64,000 bases of DNA. Source: Brugia malayi (Eukaryota > Nematoda > Chromadorea > Rhabditida > Onchocercidae). The stretch lies in assembly GCF_000002995.4 (NCBI RefSeq), contig NW_025062476.1:7119001-7183000 (forward strand), read 5' to 3'. This document shows positions 24,301 through 37,125 of this stretch, piece after piece (positions within the stretch are counted from its first letter, which is position 1; each line of letters begins with the position of its first letter). The notes beneath the pieces were generated by a model. The model made no database searches. It saw nothing but the letters and a program-made list of their open reading frames with translations, and had not been told where the DNA came from. Both the position numbers and the translations under genes were made by a program.

Positions 24301-25744
24301 TTACCCATTTAATATCTCGAGGACATAAGAATTTAAGCAAAATACCTTATTAACAGATTAGAAACATGCAAAATTTAGTAGAACTGTTCTTTTAAGTTTA
24401 TTCCTTCACTCATATATATTGAATCACTTAGAAGTTCGTTAAATTCCTGTGTAAATTTTTATTTGTTCTTATTGACCTGACGAAGTTGTCAAGTGGCAGA
24501 AGTCTTCAACTTCTAATTTTTGGAAGATGAAAAACATATTATTTCCAGAAATGTGTTATCTGAGAAACATTCAGTTCCTGATAAGAACATAGTCTATTTT
24601 ATGATTTCTGCTGATAATAATAATTCTGATAAATAGGACGGAGATTACTCACGTCGTAACAGGTAAAAATAGGCATAATTCAGTGAGATAACTCCTTAAC
24701 TATCTCTCGATACGATTACGAGAGGAATGATGTTTAATTCTGATGAAAATGAAACTAGATTGATATAAACTTAAAATTAGCCGGGTCCATTCATGATAGT
24801 ATTTCGGTAGCATATACTTAGTTCGCATGTTAATACTTTATTATTTTCAGATTTAATATATGAAGCATAAGATAGTTTTCAGATTATCATCCCTATTGAG
24901 CGATGAAAGAGAAGCTACCAAAGAAAATGTTGAAAGAAAACAAGCACGAGGTATCGGTGAAAACATGGAAGAGGAGGAAGACATAAACGAAATATCGGAT
25001 GATGATGAAGATGATAGCATTCCATATAATCCAAAAAATTTACCCTTGGGATGGGATGGTAAACCGATTCCATATTGGCTATACAAATTGCATGGTCTCA
25101 ATATATCCTTCCCATGTGAAATATGCGGTAATCAAGTTTACAAAGGACCGAAAGCATTTCAACGACATTTTAATGTAAGTAGCTTTATACACATTTTTTT
25201 TTTTGCTAAGTCTTGAAATTTGAGTATTGAGCTCTTCAATGATTTTTAATTTTATTCCATGAATATAGCCGATGAAATGATTAGTACCTTTTGATTTCCT
25301 TTTATCTTTGTATTGTTTTGTTAGTTTTTTAAGATATTTAGATATAATCTTATCCTACTTTAATAAATGGCAAATAACTGAATATTGCAAAGATGATCCA
25401 TTACAAGCAGATTAGATAGCTCTTATTGAAGTTTTTTTTTTTTTTTGTTGTTGTTGTTTACGTTTGGAAATTTGCACACTTCGAAAGTTTTACGCATTTG
25501 CAATTTTTTCAAATTTAAGGAATGGCGTCATTCACATGGAATGCGTTGTCTTGGGATCCCGAATACGGCACATTTTGCCAATATCACGAAAATTTCTGAT
25601 GCTGTCGAACTATGGGGCAAAATACGACGCCAAAAAGAATCATTAAAATGGAATCCTGAACATGATGAAGAGTTTGAGGATTCTGCAGGAAATGTCGTCA
25701 ATAAGCGGACGTTCGAAGATCTTAAAAGACAGGGACTTTTATGA
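21308..25744 (+). CDS. SF3A3: Splicing factor 3A subunit 3 (SF3a60 / Prp9)
   Basis: Nine exons: 21308-21403, 21649-21696, 22150-22308, 22515-22679, 23274-23478, 23631-23787, 23939-24091, 24883-25174, 25520-25744. They give 499 aa against 501 in human, with all phases agreeing. The protein is part of SF3a in the U2 snRNP, needed for branch-site recognition in the nucleus. It opens [18 protein letters not shown]. It carries ISGPNEF-like [27 protein letters not shown] and [19 protein letters not shown]. An acidic stretch follows ([16 protein letters not shown]), then [25 protein letters not shown]. Last come the matrin-type C2H2 finger (CEICGN...[16 protein letters not shown]) and the end DLKRQGLL. 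At exon 6 I chose the acceptor at 23629-23630 because it restores EEGTISGW, matching the family; the AG 12 nt later would drop four residues. An acceptor (AG at 21291-21292) lies 15 nt before the ATG. Confidence 0.97.
21845..21904. repeat. 30-bp perfect tandem duplication in SF3A3 intron 2
   Basis: The unit TAATAACTTTTAGTATTTCT plus 10 more bases occurs twice back to back (21845-21874 and 21875-21904). The identity suggests a recent slip or duplication. Confidence 0.8.
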
Positions 25745-26077
25745 TCTTATCCGTGATTATTCTGTTTTCGTTATGAAAGTGATGTCCTTCGACTTTTTTT
25801 ATTGTGCTCTATGGCGATTAAACAGATTTACCTCTCCTGGGAGATAGTTGGCTGATCCAAGTATGGTAGACCAAATTGTTAACATTTTCATAGTTCATTC
25901 AATTTGGACTCAGACTGCACATAGGAAATAATGTTCTACACATTTCTTTATTTTTGACTATGGTTAAAAAGAGTTTGTCACAAAGAATTTAATTTCGGGA
26001 AATTATATCTAGCGTTTTCTGTTTGCATTCATGCCCTTTTGCATCTGTTTTTTTTTTTTCCTTTTGCTCTAGATAAA

Positions 26078-26090
26078 AATAAATTTTATT
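26078..26090. terminator. Adjacent AATAAA signals on both strands between converging genes
   Basis: AATAAA on the plus strand (26078-26083) is followed at once by TTTATT (26085-26090), which reads AATAAA on the minus strand. This is 334 nt after the SF3A3 stop and 279 nt after the ICE2-like stop. It sits mid-way in the 624-bp gap (25745-26368), which holds no other feature I can see. Confidence 0.45.
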
Positions 26091-26368
26091 GTTTTAAAAC
26101 TGGTTGTTAAAACCCCAATTACAACGCTCATGTTCTCGTGATGCATTTACAAAGTGGAGTCACATTTAAAGTTAATTAGTAAAGGCAACAAAGAGGAAAC
26201 AAGCTAAACATTGTTAAAATTTTTACAAAAAATATCATTCATTAAAAAGTTTGAGCCTAAATGTCTAAATTAAAAATGGAGGCCAAGGATGCAATCTTTG
26301 AACCGAAATAAGGATATGAACATCAATACAAGCAAATTATCGGCAACTGCATCAATTACTATGACTAT

Positions 26369-29300
26369 CTAAAGCGCTTGTGATCCCTGAGGTGCATCAA
26401 AATCGATGAATCGACATTTGCTACTACTAGGAGTTCTCGAATCTCCTCTGCAGCTCCTTTTCGAATAATTACGTTTTCTTTGTCTTTGTCTTCTAGACTG
26501 ATGAATTAATGACGATACATTTTCTTGTGTGCCACTTGATTCGTTCTGCAACGAGCCATCAAACACATCATCAACATCCTTAGACTGTTGGCGATAAATC
26601 TTTTGATTACTGTCATATAATATTGCATCTGAAATTTGATATGAAAAATGAAATCGAATTTAAGCTGAACTTTTTGAAGAGAAGTTATCAAAAAATTAAA
26701 CAGATACAACGAACGCACTACTAGTTTGTTCATTTCGTGGATTTCTCAGTATGACACCATCTTTTTTGGGTCCAAATGAGGCTGGTATTCGTTTTTGCAC
26801 AATGTGATACACAAGCACTAAATGCTCATCAATTCCACGGAAAACTTCTTCAACTGGCGGTAAACGTTCGTCAAAATGCAGCTCCTTCAACTGTTTTTCT
26901 GTCAGATATGTATTATTGCTAAAAAGAGACGAACAGAATTTAAATTTAAATGAAAAAAAACTATGAATATTACCATAACTTTTGACATTCATCCAAGAAA
27001 AAAAGATATCCAAAACAAATCCTTAGCGCTTCCTGAATATATCCCATGTATACAACTTAAAACCGCCATACCAAAATCCACATTCAAAAAAAAAAAAAAA
27101 TTACACGTCATCTGTTGGAAGTAAAATTTGCAATCTGTTCGATTCTTTCCGAATTAGATAGTTGCCCGGTTGAAGAGATTCTAATTTCACGACTATCTTT
27201 TTTAACCATTGTGTCCGTTCTTCAGCACTGCAACACGATGTACAATTAATGCAGTGAAAAAAATCAATCCAGTTCATTTAAATAATTGTTTTTGAGGAAA
27301 ATCTCCATAGAATACTGCACTTAACTAACAATTATCTCAATTTTGCTTTTATGAATGTCGAAAGTGCAAAAAATACCAACAGTTTTCGTAGATCCGGTCG
27401 ATTTGCAGTTAACATATTTTCGTTGTAACGTTCCTTTTGAAGAAAGTGCTGCTCCAAATAATGTATTCTACAAATAAATAAATATAAAGACTACTTTGTC
27501 AAAAAAAATTATCAAAATCACTTAAAGGCACAGATATCAGAACAAAAATTTAAAACCAAATTTAAAATCAAAAATTTGTGAAAAAAGCAAAAGAAAAGAA
27601 CAGTTCAATATAGAAAAGAGGAACACCTTAAGCGAACAAGTTGTGAGGCACATTTTAATTTGCAGCGAAAATAATCATACAGCCATTCTTCATCATCCAC
27701 TCTCTGAAATGAAAATTTTTAAATAAAAATAAAAAGAAAAGGTCGGAAATTAATATGAAACAAAGGATTAACTATCTCTTCCTAGCTAACAAGAAGTCCG
27801 TAGTGCTCTTTTTTTGCTGTGTTAGTAAGTACTTCTCCTCTTCCTGAAAAATTTTCAAAATTTCAAACCTCAGCACCAAATTCTGCGGCATATTCAATTT
27901 TGTGAACAACACTCAGCTCATTTCCCATTCCATCAATACCGTCGTTATTGGCACGTATAATTAGATCAACATCCTGCATTCCATCATGCCCAAGTGAAAA
28001 TAAAGTGTAACGCTTATTGAGATCAGCACCATTAAATGACGAAACATCAGAATCCTGGTCCAATTCTATAATAAAAACAGTTTAAGAAACTTAATTCCCA
28101 AATTTGTTTGAATCAAATGCTCAATTTAAAAAAAAAGAAAATAATGGATTGAAAAGTAATACTATGCTGTAAATATTTTTGTATTTAATTATTTAACGTA
28201 TCTTATAATTTTACAATAAATTTGATTTCGATGCTTTGAAAAAATATATTTATTCTGAAATTCAGGACAGACCTCCGTAAGAGCTTGCAATATTATTACT
28301 CGTAGTGTCCATTTCATTCATAATATCACCAAGAATGTCATCACAAACTCTGAAACAACTAGAGTAATGAAGAATAATAAATTAGATGACAATAACATTG
28401 AGCAGTTTCTCTAATGAAATGAGATCTTTAATATACTATTGCACTAAAACACAATACAACAAGATGCAATTTGAAAATCAAGATAAATATCAAAGCTTAC
28501 GAGAATCTCAGTACAATAATGAGTTTGGAGATTCTGGTAAATTTGGTTAGATCAGGCTTTCATTTTTAGTATAATAATTCAAATAGAACTTACGGTCCTG
28601 TAGAAAATGGTGATGATGGTATAACAGTAGTTTTTACATTTTGACTGTTATTCTCTTCTTTTCTGCTACCTGTATCTGACGGTAAATTTGAAGGTGTTTC
28701 CTCGCTATCAGCAACTTCATCAGCAATTACCAAATTATTTTCATCACCTGCTTCTTAAAAAAAAAAAAAAAAAAAAAGAAAGAATTTTCTAGAGAAAGAA
28801 TAATAAATATCATACATTGCATGATGAGATAATCTGATAAATTTAAATTAAAATCCGATTAAATTATTCATTTTAATCGGATTTTAATTTAAATTTATCA
28901 GATTATCTCATAAGGACTCATTTTTCAAGCTTTCAAAATAAGACTTTAATTTTAACCAATTATTAATTTAATCAAACCTTGTTTCGTTTGACTTCCTTGT
29001 TCCATTTTTGAACGGCTAGCTCGCTGGCGTCCACCTGTTTTTGCTGACATTTTTTCATCTGTGCCTTTCTTTAAATCACCATAAATTGCTAACTTCACAG
29101 AAAACTTCAAATATCGTCGCCATAATGATGGACCATTGATAGACGTTTCGATGCACGGCTTACTGACAAGACATACGTTTTCAAAACGGTCTAGAAACAA
29201 ATTTTGTGACTTAAGAGACTGTGAAAAGTAATTTTAATTTCCCTTTATTAGCAAGCTTCATTAAACATAAGATAAAAACTAGTTGATTATGACGTAGTTT

Positions 29301-32300
29301 CTTTTTTTGTTTTGAATTTTTAAGGACAGGACATACTCGTTCTCTCACTAAAGCTTCGTTTCACTACAACCGGTATCAGATATGTGGAGGAATCAGCGAT
29401 CCATGGATTACACAATATTTTCAAAGCACTACTTGAGCACATTACAACACGTACGCCATATTTGACGGCTAAATGCATTGCAAATTCATCGGACTCAAGC
29501 GGATACTAAACAGAAAAACAAAGATTCAATAATATCATCAGTTAACGGAACTATTTTCTTACCAGGTACATAGAAATTAAGAGTTGATTACATTTTTACA
29601 TTTGCCAGTAAAAAATCGTCAAAAATAAAACACTTAAGAACTGCAAACTTTTGTTTTTTCGGTTGGTGGATATTGCGCCGATATATCTTCCACTAAACGA
29701 TTAAATACGAAACGACGTCTTTCGTTTGGTAAAATAATTTTTGGCACTTTGCCCCGATAAAGTACTGCCTTTTTCGTTAAAACTGTTAGTGCATCAACTA
29801 CTAAATCTTTCATCTCTTCATCATAGATTGGTGGACCATATTGACTATGCAATGATGATGCATGAAACCTTAACCGATCCTAAATATACGCAAATATATC
29901 AATATATATTGAAATAAAGAAACTGTTGAATTAAATAACATATTTCTAAAAATTTTAAAAAGCGCAGACAATTTGAATCACTTCGAAATAGCACAATTGT
30001 TTAAAAATAATCGCCTAATAAAGAATAATTTATTTCAAAATTTTATTGATTCGAAATCTAAAATTGCTTCTGCTTTTATGTAATATTCTACAATTACACG
30101 TATTATATCAAATATAGTTGGACAGCAAAAAAAAAAAATCATACCAAAATATAAGAGATAGCCCGTTGATTGTTACAAATGTATACTGATTTTTTTCTAG
30201 AGCGAAGACTTTGTAAGACTAATTTTTGATATTGCATACGCTCATCCTTTAATTTTTCATCCATAACCTACAGGCATGTCAAAATTTTAAAATATGAAAT
30301 AAGAAATGTAAGCTGGCCTTATAATCATTTTAATATATGAAATAAACCTAGCCAACACTCCTATTCCACTTTCGTAGTTCATGTCTGACCATATTGTAAG
30401 CTTCATATTCTGATATTCAAACCTTTCTACGTTAAACATTAATTTTATTATCAATAACAGATTAATAAATTATTTCATCACAAAAAAATATTCATATTGC
30501 TCACTTTCAGTATTATAGAATGCATTCGGCAAAACCGAATAAATAATGGAATAATAACCGAAAATAAATGAATAATTGAGCATAAGCAAATTAAAGCTGA
30601 ATACCTACTCGCACTTCCTGTCGATTCTGCTGAAAGCGTGGCTGCGAATGATTAGCATTTAGAAAGTTCGCTACAATAGCTACATAACGCTGATGATCAA
30701 TCGGCTTTTGAATAATCGAACGATATTTCCGCAGCATTTTTGGAAATGGTGGTGCCCAAGGCATATCTTCTCGATCAATCTGAAAAAGATTAGCTTAAGT
30801 ATGTTAAGAAAATATATTTCAGAAAAAAAAACGAAAATAGAATCTTCCTTCGACAATTAATTTGGCTAGGAAGATATCTGAAAGTCTAAATTTGACCTTT
30901 CTAAAAGAATACTGAATACCATTTTAGTGCTAAATTTTAATCTTAATTTCAATTTCAAAAAAATGTAGTTCATTTTTTTTTGAAATCCAAATAGAGATAC
31001 TGTAGACCGTACTTGAACTCTGTCGTCCTCTGATTTGGGATGGGCTTTTTCGCGTTGCTTTTCAACATATTTTTGCAGCGCTTCCTCTCTGAAAGCGAGC
31101 CAAACTATATCAACAAATTCCATATCTTTGTTCATCGCTATAATTAGATAATTACAGTAGAAGGAAATATCTACTAGATCTCTCCTAAAGAAATGTTATA
31201 AAATTGAAAGATAGAAAACAGAAACTAACACAAAAAAATATCAAGACTTAATGGTTTTAAGGTTTCCAAATTCCTTTATAAACAAAATTCCCACTGTTTA
31301 AAGGAAAGCGAAATAGTACGTGACAATATTTTAGATGGTGTTCAAGAAGAAAAGTATTTGCCTACCTAAAATTACCTAAAACAGAAAACTTCGAATTTTT
31401 CTTTGAAAACGAAAAAAGAAATCAAACAATTAAATGTTTTTTTTTCCTTTCACTTACTTCGAATAACCTTGCTTGGCCAATTTATGAAGTGCAATGTTAG
31501 TTGGTACTCTTGCTTCCCGTTTTCCTGATTCTTGTTTTGCTGACCTAGCAGCTTTATGGCTTGCTCTCAGAGTATCTTGTACCTCATCTTCTTTTCTCCA
31601 CTTTCTCAAATTCCCAGTGCTTTCTAATTTTTCACCCTGCATGCGTGAACCACAAGCGCTGGTAATTCCTTGCTTTCTTTGAGAGAAGTCTTTTGATGAG
31701 ATTGATTCATTATCATCTAATTCATGAGTTTTTTGAAATTGATTACCTTTGCTCGTTTGTTTTCCACTGTCAAAAAGTGAACAAAAAAAAAAAGACTTTG
31801 AACAATTTGTGGTAATAAGTCTCTTTTAAAAAAGTATTTTAGTAAAAAGTGAATTAGGTTTTGAATGAATTCAGTTTTATTTTGTATTTCAATATATTGT
31901 TAATATGCATAAAAGTTGGAATTTAATGTTTGTTAATGCAACAATTTGAAGTTTACAAAGCACTAATCTATCAAAAAGGAAGGTTGGAGGTTGCGTCACC
32001 TCAATATTATAAGAAAAAATTTTAAGTGGAAGCAAAACTTACTACTTTTTAGCTAAACTTTGTCTAATATATTTTGATCATAACGAAAATAGCTTATAAT
32101 AATTAGCAAACTTCACAATATTAGCAATAACATTAAGAAACCTTCATTATCACGAGATCTTCCATGTTTTGGTGGCAACGCCCAATATGGTGGATTGTTA
32201 ACAAACAGAATCTCTTCGCCTTTCGTTTTCTCTAACATTTGTTCGTCACGACATCGATCACAAAATAATACATTATGTGAAATAATGGTATCTAAATCAG

Positions 32301-32361
32301 CATTTGGATTTAAAAAAGGACAGCGTGAAGCAGCCTGTGAACCACGCCAGTCTTCATCCAT
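26369..32361 (-). CDS. ICE2: ICE2/NARG2-like subunit of the little elongation complex
   Basis: Minus-strand exons: 32142-32361, 32043-32052 (10-nt microexon, inferred), 31468-31766, 31013-31137, 30609-30779, 30145-30267, 29649-29879, 29337-29505, 28978-29190, 28594-28753, 28273-28349, 27869-28065, 27627-27703, 27381-27467, 27105-27227, 26722-26918, 26369-26628. They total about 912 aa with phases closing at every step. ICE2 works with ELL-containing complexes in snRNA transcription in the nucleus. The call rests on the NARG2-type C-terminal region: RYTLFSLG, IEYAAEFGAE, KLESLQPGNYLI and VLVYHIVQKRIPASFGPK. A middle segment around FAMHLAVKYGVRVVMCSS and SERTNRFENV also resembles vertebrate ICE2. 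The N-terminus has CxxC (FCDRC) and the proline-rich NPPYWALPPKHG. The tail is basic and disordered. The first exon follows TTTTTAG, 5 nt before the ATG, so it may be trans-spliced or an internal exon. The family call is less certain than the exon structure. Confidence 0.7.
28824..28911. repeat. Perfect 40-bp palindrome (hairpin) inside an ICE2-like intron
   Basis: The arms 28824-28863 and 28872-28911 are exact reverse complements around the 8-nt loop TTATTCAT. The hairpin lies in the 224-bp intron 28754-28977, so intron RNA from either strand would fold into a long stem. Confidence 0.95.
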
Positions 32362-33060
32362 CAAAACTAAAAATAACAGATTTTACAAAAAAAAAAAAAA
32401 AAAAAAGAAGAAACAAATACGAAAATCAGATTAAATTTTAAATTTATCATCAAGTTAAATCAAAATCTGATAAGTCCAAAGATCTCCATGGAATAAAAAA
32501 AGAGAGAGAGAGAAATGTCCAATTATAAAAAAACCATAAATCGCTAAAAAACTTCCTGGGATACATGAAAAACTATAAGTTTACACTGTTTTGAAAGACG
32601 TTCGGTATCTTTCGCGACAATTAACGCTTGCGCAAATTATAAATTATTAAATAGCTTCACTTACATACTTACATGACTAGATCATATACAAAAATTTAAA
32701 ACAATCAAAAAGGGAGCAAGGGAGCAAACGTACACCAAACTCCAGCATCTACGTCTCACGCTAGCAGGAAAAGGACGAGCTGCGAAATTGGCATTAAACG
32801 GATGGGTCACGCACTGTACAAAGATGAAAGGTCCCAAATTTCATAAAAATGAAGATTTAAAAAGAAATTGGGGTTTTAAAGTGTTTTTTGATTTCATATA
32901 AGCGGAGGTTTAAAAAGAGAAAAATGAAATTTCAGCGAGACATTTTCAGATTTTGAGAATCCAAATGGGTGATACTTGGTTTCATGAGTGAAAGTTTAAA
33001 AAAAAAGAAATCAAAGTTTCAACAAAACGTTTTGAAATTTTCAACAGTCTCAATAATTTT
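32362..33060. promoter_or_regulatory. 5' flank of the ICE2-like gene with a degenerate tandem repeat
   Basis: The stretch 32590-32830 is visibly less AT-rich than its surroundings and is the best place for the promoter or an upstream untranslated exon. From 32839, three diverged units begin with TTTCAT and contain GTTTAAAAAGA-like and TTTCA...TTTT parts (starts near 32839, 32892 and 32980). No coding exon is recognisable. Confidence 0.45.
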
Positions 33061-36000
33061 TATCCTACCAATTTCCGTAATTTGTGAGTTTCAAATTTAC
33101 TTCATGAATTTTCTGACACACTTTGCAAGAAGTAATAATCAAGAAGATCTAAATAACTATGAGTAATTATAAAGTAATTGTTTTTCAGTCATTACATTTC
33201 ACATCACTTAGTATTTATATTAAGCATATATTTGAAATTGGAACTAAATGTCTCACCCATTTGTTTTTTATGTTTTAATTAAATCCTTGGCAAATACTTT
33301 TATATTTTGTAAAATTCTTTTATTAGGAAAAACCAAACTTTCTTATGTGATGTGTTGTAACAATTGTAGAAGTTAATCTTTTGATTAACTTTTTGTGAAA
33401 TTAAAATTATTATTTGTGCAAATCAGATTAAAGATATTATTGTTTTATTCGAAAATTTATAGCAAACAAATTTCTAAATGAACAGTTTTGTTCTTCTGGG
33501 CCTTGTTTATTTAATTTTTACTTATATTTTTAATCCTTAAGAAAACTGCATTTGTTATGTGTTACTTTCATTTATTCTTTTTAAAATATTACAAAGTGTG
33601 AAATTTCTTAAATTGTACAGTCTCATTTTTCATTTATAAAATTTTCAAATGATGTTTATGAATTAATTTTAGAAGTTGTATGATAGGTGTGTGATATTTT
33701 TATATCATATTTGATTTGACAAAAAAAAAAAATCGATAAATTTTTCACTCATATTTTTCTTATTTCCTCTATCATTTAGTATTTTCTTCCGGCAAACTTG
33801 TTCCAGAATTAGCAAAATATCAAATTATGGCATTTTGTCATCTTAAAGAATTTTTTTTAAAAAAAGTTTAAAATAATTTGAACAGTACGAAAATAATATG
33901 TTACACTAAACATATACATATGTTTTGAAATAATTAATTAACCAATAAAATATTGTAATGAGAAATTACCTTCATTGTTGACAATGATAATAACTATGAC
34001 AAAAAAAATTCAAATTAAATATTTATTGAAAGTATTTGCTGACAAATTTCCACACATTTTTATAAATTGTTGATGAGTTGGAATTTTAATTCGATGAACT
34101 TGCTTTATGTTTTTTTTTTTTTTTTTTTTTTTTTCATTCTTTTCCTTCCTCTTTCCTATTTTTTCTTTTCTTTCTTACCTTTCCCCTTTTTTTTTTAAAA
34201 AATATGCATAAATATGTATATATGTTTATTGCTTGAAAGAATTTATTTAACATTGAGTTTCATGTAATATTAAAGAAAGATATTTAAATTTTATAAATTA
34301 TTATAAAAAAAAAAATATTCCATATTTGGTTTTCGTTTCTTTTTTTCCCTAGCTATACTGTATTTTTCTTTCTTGTTTTTTATTTCAATTATTTAATGAT
34401 TTAAATGAAATAAATGAATTAATAAATAATTTTAGGGAATAGTTTGAAATAAAAAAGATGACAATTTCAGTCAAATAAAATTATTTGATAGAATCAAGAA
34501 AGAATTACATTTAATTACAATTACAAGTTTACATTTTATATATTCCACCATTATAAATTTCATGTAACATTTAAACTACGATCATTGTCATATCATTGTC
34601 AACAACTGTTAAAGTGAAAGAAAATTTTTAATTTAATTAACAAAGAAAAAAATGCGATAAACATGTTTGTGCATTATTTATGCTAAAGGAGTTTCAATAA
34701 GTGACAAGAAAACAACCATTAACAATTTATTACGTTATTGTTGTTTGTTCTTCTGAATCACAAAAAAAGAAATATGAAATATTAAATTTTAATGGGAGAA
34801 AAAAATGAAAGGATTGCTATTTATTATTATTATTTATTTAATTGCGATTTTTTTTTCAAGTTATAGAAACTATTTTTTAATTGCATATATTAGAAAGTAA
34901 AAAATTTTTATTTTTATTTATTTTTTTTTTCAATAGGTTTTTTTTCCGGTTCTTTTTTTTTTTTTTTTTTTTTTTGCAAAGGAATGATACAAAGTAGTAA
35001 AAATTAAAGATAAATGCTTAAAAAAAGCAATGAAAAAGTTTTATGGTACCGTTAATTTTTTTTTGCTACAAATTGGTTTGTTATTTATCGTAATATTTGA
35101 CATTACATGACACACTCAATTAAACTAAAGCCAGAATTAAAATTTTACTTGCTAATTATTTGAAATAATTGCATTTTTTTTACACTGATGCATAATATAA
35201 AATTACTGAGGAAGTTAATCTGATATTTTAGCATGTTATAGCATTGACCCTACAATTGATCAAACTTAAAATTTTTAAATTTAAATTTGTAACTCATTAT
35301 TTAAGCTCCAATCTGTTAGTTTAATACTAGTGCAAGTGTGAAAGAAATATTGGTGATCGTTAACATAAATAAGATATCCAATATAATGCTAAAAAAATTA
35401 ATTAAATATAAATTCGGGAATAAAATATTTTAGTAGATTTTTCTCTCTTTTTTTTTTGGTAATTGAAATTTGTTTGTAAATAGTGAAAAGTAACGTGTTT
35501 GTAAACGATAAAATAACAGTTTGTAAACAATAAAGTTATTACTAACAATATTATTATTAATATGAAATAATTTAATGACTTTATTATTTCTTTATTTTGT
35601 CATGTTATCATTATTTGTCATCATTATTATCATTATAAACATCTTCATCACAATCATCATTATCGTTAATATTATCACCATTTGCATTATTATCATTTGA
35701 ACAATCAGGATGGTTCGTTTTTGCTTTTTTGTCGCATTCAATTGTAATACTTCATTCATTGTCAATTCTTTTCATTTGAAACTTTTGGACTTCTATTGTT
35801 CAAATTCCACACCCAACAAATAAAAAAGAAATCAATCATTGTTTGAAACTGCATCATTTACTTATTATTATTATTATTACCATAATTATCATCCGTTATA
35901 ATCAATATCAACAGAAATGTTTATTATCAGTCACTATCACAAATATCAATTTACCATAATCTTTAAATTGTTATCAGTTTGAAACAATTATCAACATTAC

Positions 36001-36835
36001 AAAATCTTACAAAATTCTCTTCCTTTTTTTTGCCATTTAAAATTAATATTAGACAATAATCTGTAAAATATAATAATTTCAAATATTTTTAATATCTTTC
36101 TTTTCTTCTTTAAAAGAAAGCGAAAGTGTAGGTAAATGATATTTTCTTGTTATAGTTTTTAATCTCTTTTTTTAAAAAAATGATAGATGAAACTATTATA
36201 ACAAAAAAACATGTGATAATAATTTCATTCACTTTAAAAGAAAAAGAAAAAATGCAACTTTTTCAAACATTTGTTTTATCTCATGAAATATTTATTGTGC
36301 TACAAATTAAGCCTCGTTTTCTTTTTCTTTTTTTTTCCTTCTCTTCTTCATTTTAGCAATATTTTTGAAAATTTAATTGGTAATGAAAAAGAAAGAAAAG
36401 AATGATGAGGAAGAAGAAGAAATGGTATGTTATCAACAAGTTCCAGAATAAAGGATGCAAAAACGAAAAAAAATGTGAAAGAATTTTTGGGAAAATAAAA
36501 GCAATGAAAATGATGAATGAAAAATAAAAATAAAAATAAAAAAAGGAAAGAAAAAAAAAAAAACAAAAGTGATTAATTATAAGACGGGTGTTAGATTTCG
36601 TATTTGTTTCTCTCTCCCTCTTCCTCTTTTACTCTCCCTCTCTTTTCTCCTTCTCTTTCAATTAATTTTGTTAAAGAAAAATAACTTTTCATAGTTATCT
36701 CTGAAATCAAGATGAAATATTAAGTTTTTAAAGTTTATACTTTGAAAGAAATTATTCATCTAGAAATATTTTCGTCTTATAAAACAAAAATATATTACAA
36801 GTATTAGCATGATATTTCTATATCTCTAAATTTTT
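33061..36835. other. Intergenic, 3.8 kb, no gene seen
   Basis: Very AT-rich with long poly(T) runs (for example about 34110-34134 and 34949-34976). Degenerate ATT/ATC triplets at about 35540-35700 give an Asn/Asp-rich minus-strand ORF. No splice-linked exon chain found. Confidence 0.55.
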
Positions 36836-37110
36836 GTAGTGATTCTTTTTTTTTTTGTTTTGTGGTATAATTTTTTATTATTTGGGTTTTGGATATGGTT
36901 CGTAGGTTCTACTGATTCCTTTAATTGGTTATTGTTGTTTGGGATGTTTTCTTTTAATGAAGTATTTGTTTTTTTTTTTTTATTAATTTATTATATTTTT
37001 GATTTTTTAAATATTTATAATTATAACGCTAATTTTGTTAGTTTGGAGATGTTAATAATTTTTTTTTTTCATAGTGATTGTAGTAATAGAATTTGATGGT
37101 AATTTGAATA
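36836..37110 (+). other. T/G-skewed island, possible mitochondrial insert (NUMT)
   Basis: For about 270 bp the plus strand is very rich in T and G and very poor in C and A, unlike the A/T-balanced flanks. Nematode mitochondrial coding strands have this bias. It contains an 85-codon ORF (36839-37096) rich in Phe, Leu, Trp and Gly (FVLWYNFLLFGFWIW). With TGA read as Trp it would run on to the TAA at about 37101. I could not match it to a named mitochondrial protein, so simple T-rich sequence remains possible. Confidence 0.3.
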
Positions 37111-37125
37111 ATCTTAATCATCATA

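Noticed and set aside
35540..35700. Minus-strand Asn/Asp-rich frame (NDNDDCDEDVYNDNNDD)
   Set aside because: About 45 codons from a decayed ATT/ATC repeat with an in-frame stop just upstream and no good acceptor.
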